Source of the DNA: Blattamonas nauphoetae
Lineage: Eukaryota > Preaxostyla > Oxymonadida
Direction of reading: 5' to 3'
Assembly (NCBI GenBank): GCA_033064195.1
Contig: JARBJD010000135.1
Span: 62,001 to 126,000 of the forward strand
Length of the DNA stretch: 64,000 nt
Of the stretch, positions 43,617-54,904 are shown piece after piece. How positions within the stretch are numbered: position 1 is the stretch's first letter; each line of letters begins with the position of its first letter. The notes beneath the pieces are model-generated. The model was not told where the DNA came from. It did not search any database and saw only the letters and a program-made list of their open reading frames with translations. The translations under genes were made by a program, and so were the position numbers.

Positions 43617-46600
43617 TTAAGGGGCTCCATCCGTCTTCGGTTCCAAGTCTGTATCGTATGTAGAGGCAACAGCTGTCTGTCCAGACACGACAGGCGGCTG
43701 GTTGGGGTCGTACGGCTGGTTGTATCCCTGCCCATAATCTGCCGATCCCTGCACCGGCGCAGAATACCCTTCCTGCGGTGGATACGCACCGGGTGGGGGA
43801 GGCTGGTAGCCCTGTGGGGGGTATCCTTGTGGGGGATAGCCTTGTGGGGGGTAGGGACTGGGCTGGCCTGGCTGGCCTGGCTTGTTGTCGTCGGTTCCTT
43901 GCATCTCTTCGTCTTCGGAGTCATCGCAGTATTCGGGGTCGTCGGCTTCTTTGTCGTACGGAGGCCAGTGCGTTCTGCCGATGCTCATGAGGATGGTGTG
44001 GGGGATGAAAAGGATGAAGGAAAGTTGGAAAGAAAAATAGAAGAGCATCAAAACATTCACTGTGTCGAGGCCGATCAGGTCGATGACGTTGTACAGCGCA
44101 CGCCCAAGATAATTATGAGTGAGCTTGCCCTTTGCACTGTCCTCGTCGACGAGTGCATCGAACATCGAGCTGAAGCCGGCCATCATCTCCGTCTCCGCGT
44201 CGTCGATGAGTGAGAGGAAGGAGGGTGCGATCGTCGCGTCTGAGCCGAGCCCATCTTGGATCATTCCCGAGATGCCGAGCTCTCCCAACCCGTTGAGGAG
44301 GAGAGAGTCGATCAGGCCGGTCAGTGGGTTGGTGAGAGGCGCAATACCCTCCTGGTCCTTTCTGTAATCTGGGCCCTGCAGGATGAACAGGAGGGAGTTG
44401 ACGATGTCGTCTCCCTTCACCCCAGCCATGGTGGTGTTCTCGTCCATCCCGATAAAGTCGAGAAGGGTGCTCATCGAGCCGGAGTCCTGCAGAGTCGGGA
44501 AGAGACCGCGGTTGGGCTTGTCGGAGTAGAGCGCGTCTTGAATGTCTTGTGTTAGGATGGCAAGGAAGCAGAAGAACACAAAGATGAGTCCAAACAACAC
44601 GTAATACGTGAAGCTGATGCCGATCTGGATGCAGATGCACGTGTCGATCGAGCAGCACCAGTTCTGGATCAGCATGATGACATAGAGGAGAATGATAGCT
44701 AGTTGGAAGGCGGCAAGTGTGTATCCCACAGCCGACACGACAGACTGGATGATTCCCCACATCGCACTGGCAAAGATTTCGTTGAGGTCGAACGAGCCGA
44801 GTGAGCTCGTCATGTCCTCCAGTGTCTCTGTCAGCTCGTCGAGGACAGTGTTGACGTTGTCGATGATTGTCTGTGACGATCCAAACATGTCGCCGAAGCG
44901 GAAGTTGTCGTTGATGAAGTTGAGTGGCTCGGTCAGTGAGGGATCGATGGTTGCTTGTTGTGCTGCATTGCTGAGAGGGGAGCAGTCCGTCGAGATGGTG
45001 CTGGATGTCACGTAATTCGCTGGGTCTTCGGCGTTCATGACAGCGTTGTAATCGGCTGGTGAGATGATCTCGAACGTCTCGGCCTCCGAGTCAACACCAG
45101 CAATCTGCGGACGAAGTGCCTCGATCAGTTTGCGGGTTGATCCTGTTTGACGATACTCATACAGCGCTGCCGCAACGCGTGCTCCTGTGAGGAAGGCCTC
45201 GCGTGAAGTGTAACCGACAGTGGAGGTTGTGAAGGAAGACTTGTAAGTGTCAGCTGCTAAGCTGCAAGCTGCGTGGCCACTTGGCCCCGCAAAGGTGGAT
45301 AGGTTGGTTTTAAATTCGTCGAGAGTGGGGCCGATCGTGGTGAAGTTGGGGTGAGACACAACATCAACTGTGAATTGGCTGATTTTTGCTTTAGCGTCGT
45401 CAATATCCGAGCTATACGTGGTGGTAAGTCCATCGCTGAAATTGATGAGGGTATCAGCGGCGTCCTTGATAGATTGTTCATACTCTGTCGACGTGACTCC
45501 GTGCATCTGGGCGAGGGTGTCATAACTATCTTTGATGGCGGATCCGTCGAGATCGATGACGGAAGCAATTTCGTCGGAGCAGTAGATGTTGGAGAGTGTG
45601 AAATCGCCCGCAACAGTGTCGGACATCGTCACATCAGCACTGAATTTGAGGCCCTTCAGGTTGTACAGATACGTCTCGAGGTTGTCATACTCAAACCCAT
45701 AATTGCTTTGATCAGCATTCGCAAGAGTCATAATCGCCCTGAAAAGGTAAAAGCAGAAGAGAGAATACTTGTCAATGCCACCTGTAAGCGCTGTGACGGG
45801 TTCCAGCACCTTTTCAACGGCAGAGATTGTGGAACTTGTTTTTGCGTCAAGTGTCGACGCGATGTTTGTGAGTGGTTCGAGGGCTTTTGGAAGACCGTCC
45901 TTGAGCTCTGTGGAGACTGAGCTGACAAGGTCGGGAAGGATATTGGGGAGTTTCGCGAGTTCAGTCGGAACTTTGTTGAACAGACTCGGAATTCGGAAGG
46001 CAGCAATTGTGGCTATCACTCCGCCAAAGCTGAGAACAATAAAAACAAAGGACGGAGCATACATGTATCCAGCTGTGAGGACCGTCCAGGCGATCTTTGT
46101 GCAGTATTTGCAGCATTTGTTGGGTCCGTTTTCGTCGTAGCATCCGCACGTGCATATGGGGCGGCGGTTTCGACAGCATCGGCAATAGCAGTGGCAACAT
46201 TTGGCACAGCCCATGCAGCACTGCGCACAGCACCATGAACAGCAGTATCCAAGGAGGATCACCCAGAGGACAATTACAGGAACCCATGTTAAAATAATCC
46301 CCTATTGACATGCTATATATTGAAATAGAGAGCATACAATGAGCCAACCTAAGGGCGCTGTCAGTGTTGATGGGAGTTGTTGGTTGGTGATTAATGGAAG
46401 ATCGTTTAGGTCCACTGGTTGATCGATGGGTTGCCCGAGAAACAGTTCCACATTTGGAGATTCGAGAAGTAAGGCCGCTTCTTGAAATGATGCCGGATGA
46501 AACAAAGGATCTGGTTCTTCCGGTTCAGAGAGAAACCCATCCAAGAAATCCACAACAAATTCCGCGGCACTGCCATACATCGGGTATCCAAATAATTCCT

Positions 46601-46679
46601 TATCACCTCCCGCCCGCCACATTCGATAGAATCCTTGTCCAATGGCCTCAAAGAACCCAGGATGGCGATATCCTGACAT
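43617..46679 (-). CDS. Prominin-like five-pass membrane protein (1008 aa)
   Basis: Two exons on the minus strand: 46679-46338 and 46301-43617, joined across a 36-base GTATGC...AATAG intron in phase 0. Topology follows prominins: an N-terminal domain of about 105 residues, TM1 spanning the splice (WLI then GIILTWVPVIVLWVILLG), a cytoplasmic Cys-rich stretch (CCSWCCAQCCMGCAKCC), TM2 (YMYAPSFVFIVLSFGGVIA), a large loop of about 400 residues with Asn-glycosylation-type sites and Cys, TM3 and TM4 around ISFTYYVLFGLIFVFFCFL, a second loop, TM5 (LMLFYFSFQLSFILFIP) and a cytoplasmic tail. The tail is acidic, then PPQGY repeats. Prominins organise membrane protrusions and cilia-associated membrane. 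There is no obvious N-terminal signal peptide. Confidence 0.7.
46302..46337 (-). other. 36-bp intron of the prominin-like gene
   Basis: On the minus strand it begins GTATGC and ends CAATAG. Removing it joins two frames in phase 0 and completes a continuous hydrophobic segment, while reading through meets TAG. Both facts support a real intron. Confidence 0.8.
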
Positions 46680-47220
46680 AGTGAATTAAAATTGAGAGAA
46701 ACGGTTTGGCCCAAATTTGCCTGTGGATTCTTTAGGGGTTTCAGTTGAGTTCTCCGCACAATGAAGAATTATGAAAAGAATGCCGAAGATTGAAATGGTC
46801 GACATCAGAAGAAAATAAAACGTACCCATTATTCAATATTGAATGGTCATCGTTCTAGAACAAAGCTATATTCAAGACAGAAATCCCAGAAATCCTAACT
46901 ATATTCCAGAAAATAACGACTGAGTAAGTCAACGACGATGTCCACTCCTTTCACTGGCCAACACAGATTCCAACACGTCCATTGCACGATCTCTCAAACC
47001 TCATCGTCATTCACATTTTCCAGAGATGTAGCTTTTCATTAAAATCCGAATCAAGGTCGTTTCAAGAAGGTTTTTGATCACGTTTTCCCAAAATGGAACT
47101 CAGAACAAAACTCGAAGTGTGGGGAAGGGTTAGGTGTGAAAAAGAACTCAAAAGACAGCCAAAGTCGACTGGATACATAGAGCAGTCAGACCTGGTCACT
47201 CCCATTCCCATAGCCGCCAT
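46680..47220. other. Intergenic, no gene recognised
   Basis: AT-rich with short frames only. It separates the 5' end of the prominin-like gene from the 3' end of the surface-protein gene, both on the minus strand. Confidence 0.5.
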
Positions 47221-49376
47221 TCACTCCTCTCGACAAGCGAGATACACATGGTGTGGAGAATGGAGATCCACTCCAAGCATCAACACCAACGCATTTCTCT
47301 CCTCCCACTTATTCAGTGCTGTGTTGTTCTTTGTTCGTTTCGCACGTGTTTGCCTGTTCGAAGTGTCGAGATATTTCCGAATAAGAAATATGTTGACCAA
47401 CCTCCCTTCTGATGTCATTTTCAGGATGTTCGTTGATGTGAGGTTTCTGAATCGATAAACCAGCCATCTGAAAAAGATTGGATGGAAAAGCAACACCCAC
47501 GAGATGGGAAGGGCGAAAATCACCACCGCCAATGCACTCTCGAGAGTTTTGTGTGAGATGTCTTCCGTTCGGTCCAAATACACGCATTGAACTCCAAGAT
47601 ACGCAGTGAAGAGAATGGCTAGAAAGCCATATATTCCTAACAGAATTCCAATCCAAATCCAGTTCGCTGGGTCCATCTTAAATTTCGGGATCGTTGGGAG
47701 CAGATCGGCGAAAGGGAAGTCGGCGGAGGGGGAAGGCTGGCCAGAGGAACGAGGGAGCCACGATCGAGTGGTGTTCTCATGACGAGACACGAACACGATC
47801 TTCCGCTTCTTTCCGAGTGTTGTCGTCCTTTCGAATGTCGACTTGTTCACCCACGTCAGCCACGAATCGTGCAGGATCATCCCGAATCCTTCCTTCGAGT
47901 TCGGGAATGACACAAATGTGGTGTCGCTCAACGTCAGCGAAACTGAGTTCGAGAGAGGCGTCGCGCCCAAAATCAAGTTCGGTGTGAACGTGTTCGCCGT
48001 CGATACAAACCAACAGCCAACAAAACTCATCCGTTCTCCCCCGAGGCCTCTTTCAGCTCAACCAAACAGCGCCGAGTCGTGTTCGTCTCGAAAAGCGACC
48101 ACGAGACAAGCAGCGATGACGGAACTGTGTCCATCACCAGAAAACAATCAGCACCCCACCGAGCGTTCTCCACAATTTTCATTTCGTCAACGATTGCGGA
48201 CGACACAGCGCCACAAATCCACAGCATCGAGCCCGCCGCACTCGAAAGCGTCGTTTCTCCGTCAATCTGCACGAGATTCGCCGATGACACCAAAAGTCCA
48301 TTCGTTTTCGAAGACAGAGTGCTCGAACTCAGTTTGAGCGTCGAGAGTGCACCAGCAATTGTGATGCACGCGGTGGATGCGTCAGATGCGTCAGATGCGA
48401 GAGAACAATCGACGAACGAGAGAGAGGCGTTCGTGCTTGAAAACAGTCCAGATGTTGCTGACGATGATGTCACAGCCGAACACGAGGTGAATCTGATTGA
48501 AGTGTCGGTTGTCGATGAGCAGCTCCTGAACGAACATGCCGAATCGGAGAGTGTGGTGTTTCCGATCGAAGCAGCGATCGAACAGTTTCGGCTTCCAAAA
48601 ATGTTGCCAGAAACCCCGTCCACACAATTTGAGAACGACGAACCAGAAATCGAACATGTCGATGATAGGGCATCGTTGTGCGTGTTCAGGGGAGAACGGA
48701 GAGCACAATAATCGTTCGAAGGGAGAATCGAGGCTTTCACTGAGATATTGTCTGATTTGACGGTTGAAAGGACGATCGAGTCGCACAATCTACAAAGAAC
48801 AGGCCCTCGTCCGTGGTGGACCCAATCGGCCATTGCAAAATTTGATAAAGTGATGCGAGTTCCGTCTGTGCTGTCAGGAAAATAAATAAGGCTGTGGGCA
48901 ACAATCCGGTGGTCAAAAATGCTGATTGAAAACCAGTCCAGCACAAGATCGGTTGATGTCACCACAAAAAGCGGTTCCAACGCGCGGGACATCACAATCG
49001 TCACTTCGGAGAGTGTGATATCCGAATCCTCAGCCAATACAAGGCGAAGAGAGTTCATCTCCGAATCGATCGTCAACTCAGAAGCAACGAGAGTGCTGTT
49101 CAAACAATCAAACAGAAACGATGATGATTCAGCCACAGTGTATGTGGCATTCAGGTACGATCCAACACTCTTTGAATTTCGAAGGGTCATTGGCGTGAAA
49201 ATGGGAAGTTGGTTCGAAGGGCACAGAGCGTCGATGACTGTGAGTGGATCAGAAAGAGGAACAAAGCAAGGCGCGCTCTTCGGGAAGAGAGCTGAAAGTG
49301 AGTGGATAAGGAAGATGAAAATCATTGGGATCATTATGCCCACATTAAATTTATGAAACATATTGAACCCGATCAT
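47221..49376 (-). CDS. Beta-helix-type surface protein with C-terminal membrane anchors, frame changes once
   Basis: Minus strand. The first frame (49376-48027) starts with a hydrophobic signal (MIPMIFIFLIHSLSALF, also reachable from the ATG at 49361) and has Ser/Thr-rich repeats with regular Cys and short beta strands (SGSSFSNC, SIRFTSC, LSFVDCSL, LKLSSSTLSS). These are typical of right-handed parallel beta-helix surface proteins, of which oxymonads have many. It ends at ATGA (48027-48030), and the second frame (48030-47221) continues the pattern at once (SFVGCWFVSTAN), then has TM helices WIWIGILLGIYGFLAILF and VVIFALPISWVLLFHPIF and a basic tail. A run of five G at 48040 makes a one-base slip the likely cause. 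Either the gene is one and the base is wrong or lost, or it is a pseudogene. Confidence 0.65.
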
Positions 49377-49444
49377 GATGTTTTCTCAAGAAATAGTCTT
49401 TCAGGTGGTATGAAAAAATGCATGCACATCTATCCATCTGAGTA

Positions 49445-49756
49445 GTGGTATGCAATTCATCGTATCATGAAATTTTTGATTGTCCCATTTCTTGGAGATC
49501 AAGTGATTTTTTGATTCTGAGCTTGAAACCATTGTTTTCAGGACCGAATTGTTATTATATTCTTCACGGCATGCGACAGCAAGAACTAGTTACAGAAATG
49601 GATTCACTCAAACGTTCTATTGCCCCGAGTTTTGAGGGCTGGACAGTCGCGGAAAAAAGAAAACGTCATCCTCTTCTGGCGAGAATTAACAATCAACTTT
49701 TTCTAGTTTCTCCCAAACGATTCACCACACAGAATTACAAAAATGTTATGAATTGA
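49445..49756 (+). CDS. Small hypothetical protein or last exon
   Basis: The frame ends with a stretch that reads like protein: ILHGMRQQELVTEMDSLKRS, then FEGWTVAEKRKRHPLLARIN and LFLVSPKRFTTQNYKNVMN. TTTTCAG at 49534-49540 could be a splice acceptor, so only the part after it may be coding and an upstream exon is not identified. The nearest gene on the left is divergent. No family recognised. Confidence 0.35.
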   Translation: MVCNSSYHEIFDCPISWRSSDFLILSLKPLFSGPNCYYILHGMRQQELVTEMDSLKRSIAPSFEGWTVAEKRKRHPLLARINNQLFLVSPKRFTTQNYKNVMN

Positions 49757-50835
49757 GAAAAAAGAGTCTGTTGAAGTGAATAGCTCGAAGAAAGGGTGAA
49801 TTGACATTGGATGTCGATATTCAACTGGTCACTATAACCAATCTCCTCTTTCATGGAGAGGAGATGGGACGATTTAAGTCTGTAACTGCAGCGAAAACAA
49901 TCTGTCTCCACTCCTCATGAAGATGATTGCTGATTTGAGAACAAAACGTCAATTTTGTAGCTTTCTAATCCTTTTCAATCCGCAGCAGGTATCTCCCAGA
50001 CCCGAACTCTGCTCTCGACATCGAAGATTCACCCCTTATCTGATGGACTGTTTAGTCGTTAAAACTTTTTTTTCGAAGTTTAGTGAATCTACAGTGTCGA
50101 CTTCCAATGTCAGTTCACACTTTCTTAGAGCATTTCACTTCAACAGACTCATTTTATTCTCAATTAGAAAAAGTTTGTGTAATACTGTGTGGTGAAGCGT
50201 TTTTTGTGCGATTTGCTGATTGAGGCTACAGGGTTCAATGATGGGTGTTCATTGAAAAAGAACAATTCTGAAGGATGTATGCACATTGTTCCACTATTGA
50301 AACGATCTTAAATGAGAAACCTTTAGTTCAAATGAAATACAAAAAAGTGAATGAAAACCCCATGAATTATTTCGATTGTCCTGTAAAGATATGGGTGAGA
50401 ATTGGAGAGATCAACAAAACTCAAGAATCCGAATCAGAATACCAGACATATCAGTCTTGTCAGTGTTGTGTCTGATTTTCTGAGAAATCCACTCTTTTTT
50501 TCTCATTATTATCGTTGTGTCAACAACATGTCCCATGTCCCCAATCCGGCTCTTTTTCTGGAATAATCAATATTCGTAAAGACCTGAAAACGTTATTTAT
50601 GAAAAAAGATGAAATATTTTTCCTCTGTGAGTGTTTTCGAGAAAACATGGGTTTTTCTACTTTTTTCCAGATACTCAGCATTTTTTTCCGAAAATTTCCA
50701 AAAATGTTCGGATCATCAAAACAAGTATCTGGGTTAAATTTTTATGATAATTGATTCACTAGTTGTTCAGATATTGCAAAAATGAATTGTGAAAAGTGCC
50801 ACTTTTCATGTATAAGGCGGCTTTCTCATAGTGGT
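49757..50835. other. AT-rich intergenic, nothing recognised
   Basis: Short frames on both strands with no motif and no clear repeats. It ends at the start of an inverted-repeat element. Confidence 0.5.
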
Positions 50836-51613
50836 GTTAGAAACCCGCAGACGTTCAGAAACCCGCCAGAGGGAGTCCACAAACCCGCAAGTTCCTGAAC
50901 TCCATCACACTACCACATTTCACTCAATGATTCACATTTTCCTTGTTTTTTTCTCACTTTTTTGAATACAATTAATCACAAATAATTGTGAAATGACGAA
51001 ACAATTTCAGATCATCGTTGGAAGGGTTCGCTGGCATCATATCCCTCATCATTCTGCCTTTTTGTTGAGCATGTCGTTCTTGGTTGACATTAGACGTGGT
51101 CTATGCGGTTTATTTCGATTCACTATGGTCTTTTCTTCCTCAGAATCCTCATCAAACAAATTGATCGAAAAAGATCACCAGTGATGTTGATGAATTCTGG
51201 AGGATAATACTTTTCGTCACCCACTGGGTTTCAGCCCATCAGCGCAACTGTTTTGTTGATTTGAGGCCTGTTTCTCCATCCTGGTGGACAGTCGGAGTGG
51301 CTGCTCAAACTGTCGAAATCTCACTCGCGTTGATTGAGTGGTCCTTTTGAAGGAGGCTCTGTGTACAGAAACACTTGTTATTCAGAAGGATCCCAAGAAT
51401 CAGATCCTGGGTTGGATATGACCGAAATTGTTTTGAAAATTGGCCCATTGCCTCCAAGTTCACTTCACTCTGATGTGTTCTTATTTTTCTCTCATGACAA
51501 AATTCACTTTTATTCATATACTAGAGGAAATGAGAGAATAATAACACATCACGAAAGAAGTGGCGGGTTTCTAAAGCAATGTGCGGGTTTTTGTCGTTTG
51601 GCGGGTTTCTAAC
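50836..51613. mobile_element. 778-bp element with GTTAGAAACCCGC inverted ends
   Basis: The left end starts GTTAGAAACCCGCAGACG and contains three AAACCCGC words; the right end is the inverse (GGCGGGTTTCTAAC) with three GCGGGTTT words. No target duplication is evident and there is no coding motif inside. It is probably a non-autonomous DNA element with subterminal repeats. Family unknown. Confidence 0.5.
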
Positions 51614-52257
51614 AGGACTGTCAATGAATTGCAGGAGATTATTTTCAACATTTTGTTGATTTCTTTGTTTGACCATCCTCATCAGATTCTGGGAAAATCT
51701 TGATGAATGGCGGTTTATTGAAGTTCTGCGCTTTGGTGACGGTAGAACGAGAAGTGATGATATATGTCTCGATAGTCTGTTGAGACGAGATTCGAAGATG
51801 GTTTGTCGAACTTTTTCTATCAACAATTCCAGCCCACATTGCAAGAAATGAAGGCAATTCAATGACTACATCTCGTCGGGACAAATTCGAATCCCAGCTG
51901 CTGAGACAAGATTTGAAGATGGTTGGTCGTTCTTTCTTTGATGCCAGTAATTTCGACCCAATGCTGGGAGAAAATTACCATTTATCAGTGTTCAACAAAC
52001 CAGTCATGAAATCATCAATTTCGAAATGAGGGGGGGATAGAGGTTTTAGAGGTGAAAGAAAAAGCGGACTGTTCCAACGGGAGTCCAGACTCATTTCGAA
52101 TCACGATGAATCAGAAAAGAAGTTGGAGGCCTGCGTGGCACAGTGATTCAGCCCTCGAGTTTTAAGCTAGTGTTGTGGGTTCAAAAGCCTGTCCATTCAT
52201 TCATTTTCACTGATTTCTTTTTTAAAAACTATTTTCAGACTGGATGCGTGGTTTCGG
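51614..52257. other. Intergenic with a diverged tandem duplication and a tRNA-like stretch
   Basis: 51775-51850 and 51899-51975 are related (TTGAGACGAGATTCGAAGAT against CTGAGACAAGATTTGAAGAT, with similar sequence after). At 52125-52195 there are TGGCACAGTGATTCAGC and GTGGGTTCAAAAGCC, which resemble tRNA A and B boxes; the arms do not fold as a tRNA, so it is at best a relic. Confidence 0.35.
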
Positions 52258-52473
52258 ATGGAATCCGTCCATGTCTCCAATCACATCTTAAAGGATCATT
52301 TATTGAGTGTTGAAGATGAAAAACAAGATTTCAAAGCAGAGATAACAGAAATTCATGGTGAAGATTACGATTTCGCTGCATGGTTATTGATTTTCAATGA
52401 TCAGACCCACTCCGTTTTCAATATCACTTTACCAACCCTCGAATCGGAGACTGTCAGTCAATGGACCGGATAG
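52258..52473 (+). CDS. Small hypothetical protein or exon (71 aa)
   Basis: An acidic frame from ATG 52258: HILKDHLLSVEDEKQDFKAE, then IHGEDYDFAAWLLIFNDQTH, ending SQWTG. A TTTTCAG just upstream could be a splice acceptor. It reads like protein but no family is recognised, and the next gene starts 189 bases on. Confidence 0.3.
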   Translation: MESVHVSNHILKDHLLSVEDEKQDFKAEITEIHGEDYDFAAWLLIFNDQTHSVFNITLPTLESETVSQWTG

Positions 52474-52661
52474 TGCCAGGGACAAATTATCATCCATCCT
52501 GATTTAACTCGGAATCAGGTTGACTCTGTCGGAAGCACTCGATCAATTCGGAACCGACCCCCAATATATTTAAGTCTCCTCCCATCACCACTCTCTTCGC
52601 TCAAATCATAAAGTCTCATTAGTCATTCGAGATCATCATACTTATCTCTCTCAGTGACTTA

Positions 52662-54730
52662 ATGGACCAAGATTATTCTGATAACGAACAATTAGACACC
52701 ACAAACTTATATATCCGCAATCTTCCATATGCATACACCGACAAAGATCTCCATGTTTTGTGCGCGAAATATGGAAATGTTGTTTCTGCCAAAATCATGG
52801 TATTTCAGGATTTCTCTCATATTTATCATAACAATGCCGAACTAGGTTTCTCGAACCGGACGTTCCAGAGGATACGGTTTTGTTCGATTTAGTGATGACT
52901 CCTCGGCAAAAACTGCTCTTGAGCAACTCGAGGGATTCATGATCCTTGATCAGCAATTGTCGGTCAAGTTTTCTTTCAAACAAAAACAATCTGACGAATT
53001 TGAGCCTCGCCTCAGTCTCTATGTCAAGCCAATCAGTGAGAACATTTCAACAGGTCTGTTTCATTGTTCTTTCATTATCCACCTCTTTATTATCTCTAGA
53101 TGATTTATCAGACTTGTTCTCACGATACGGCGATGTTATCGACGTCAAGATTCTCGTCGAACCACACAGTGGGAAGAAGCGACAAATTGGATTTGTAACA
53201 ATGAAAGATCTTGATTCAGCCAGGCAAGCACAAGAGAACCTGAACGGATACAAATTTGATGAATTCGCACCTCAACTGACAGTTCGGTATGCAGAAGGCG
53301 AAAAAGGGAAAAAAGAACGACAGGCAAAACGCAAGGAAGCCAAGCAGAAGCAGAAAAGCATCATCCCTGGAACGGGAATGGATGGTGAAGTGAATCGAAA
53401 TTTCCATCCGGATCACAACTTAGACGGACTCTCTGTGATCCCCATCCATCCAACTAACACTCTTGACTCAGCGCCACCTGCAAAAATGATATTTTTCCAG
53501 CCATCGCCCACATCCAGATCGTTTTCGAATACGCTGCCTAATTCGCCACCAGTTGATACAGTCGTGACACCAAACACACTCACCCATTCGTATCCTTATC
53601 ACTTGCATCATTCAACGATGCATTCAACACAAACCTCACCCACACTCACCCCCATCACACACCCCCTCTCCCACCCATCCTTCCCCTCCGAACTCGATCG
53701 ACCGAACTTCTCGCCCTCACAAAACACTCAATCTTTCTTCTCAAACGGACAGACTATTCAGTTCATGCCCATTGACACCCGGGCAGTCCTCCCGTCTCTG
53801 TCGATCCCTCTAAAGCCGCCTGTCTTCACTCCATCGCAGTCCAATCACCCTTCCCAACCAACCACAACCAAAATTTCGTCCGCACCCCCTCCCCCTCCCC
53901 TTCTGTCGTACGTTAAGCCGTTCGTCCCATCGAAGAGAGTCCATTCTCCTCCGCCAGCTCCAGACCCGTCCCCACCCAAAACAAAATCACCAATTGTGGA
54001 TATTCTCGTGCCTGACACACCTGGAAGCTTACCTGCGAGCCCATCTCCGACCCTTTATCCATCTCCTCCTCCCTCGATCACCTCCTTCCCACCCTCCCAC
54101 GTTCCCTCTTTCTCTACCCTCTCTGGCATCCCCAGTGATTATGACTCCCTCGATGTCTCCGTCAGTTCGTTTGGCTTCTACCCCAGCTCGTCCGACTTTA
54201 GTTCGTTGGCTCTTCCCCTCCACAACGACACGTCCTCCATCGACTCCTACCCCGTTTCCAACCGTCTTCTTCTCACTCCCTTCTCTTTCGAATCGTCCTC
54301 GGACTTGGGTCAGTATGGATCGGGTCTTATGCCGTCGTCTCCAAGCCGCGCATCGCTCATCTCAACAAACTCCTTCCTCACGCCGAACATGCATCGCGCG
54401 TCTATCAGCGACTCCATCTCATCCATCTCGTTCGCCTCTTCTGTTCATAGCGAGGAGCTTGACGGCCTTACAGGACGAGACATCGAACCGCCGTTTTCAA
54501 CGCTTCCCTTCTCCGTTGAGACGATGTCTATCCGCTCAGGATGGTCTGACACGAGCGGTGAGCATCCGAGTTCCGACGATCATGAACACAAGACTGTGGA
54601 TGCAAGTGAAATCACTTTCCCAGTTGATGTCTTGCAGTTTGGAGACGGAAACACTATTGTTCGGAAGAGCGAACCCACTTCGCTCCCACTCGCTGCAGAC
54701 TTCTTTCAACGAGGATCAGACGATATTTAA
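52662..54730 (+). CDS. RNA-binding protein with two RRM domains (658 aa)
   Basis: Three exons: 52662-52799, 52846-53053 and 53100-54730, separated by two 46-base GT-AG introns; all phases agree. RRM1 has RNP2 LYIRNL and RNP1 RGYGFVRF, with the latter split from the former by intron 1. RRM2 has RNP2 LYVKPI and RNP1 KRQIGFVTM, interrupted by intron 2. A Lys-rich linker (GKKERQAKRKEAKQKQK) follows, then about 430 residues of Ser/Pro/Thr-rich disordered sequence. The arrangement and the TDKDLHVLCAKYGNVVSAKI wording resemble RBMS/ELAV-type proteins that bind mRNA and act in splicing, stability or translation. The exact target is unknown. Confidence 0.88.
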
Positions 54731-54904
54731 GTCCCGAGGGAAGATATGTTTTTCACTTCTTTGTGTGTCCCTCGGCAGCCAGATCCGTTGAACTTGAACT
54801 CACTTTCGATGTTATATTGTTTTCTATTCTTTTGGATGTATTTGATCAACATCATCTCCATCAAACAGTTTTTTTATCAATTGGTTTTGATCGATGAACC
54901 CACC

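Noticed and set aside
52125-52195. A tRNA gene
   Set aside because: A- and B-box-like words are present but the T-stem and acceptor do not pair.
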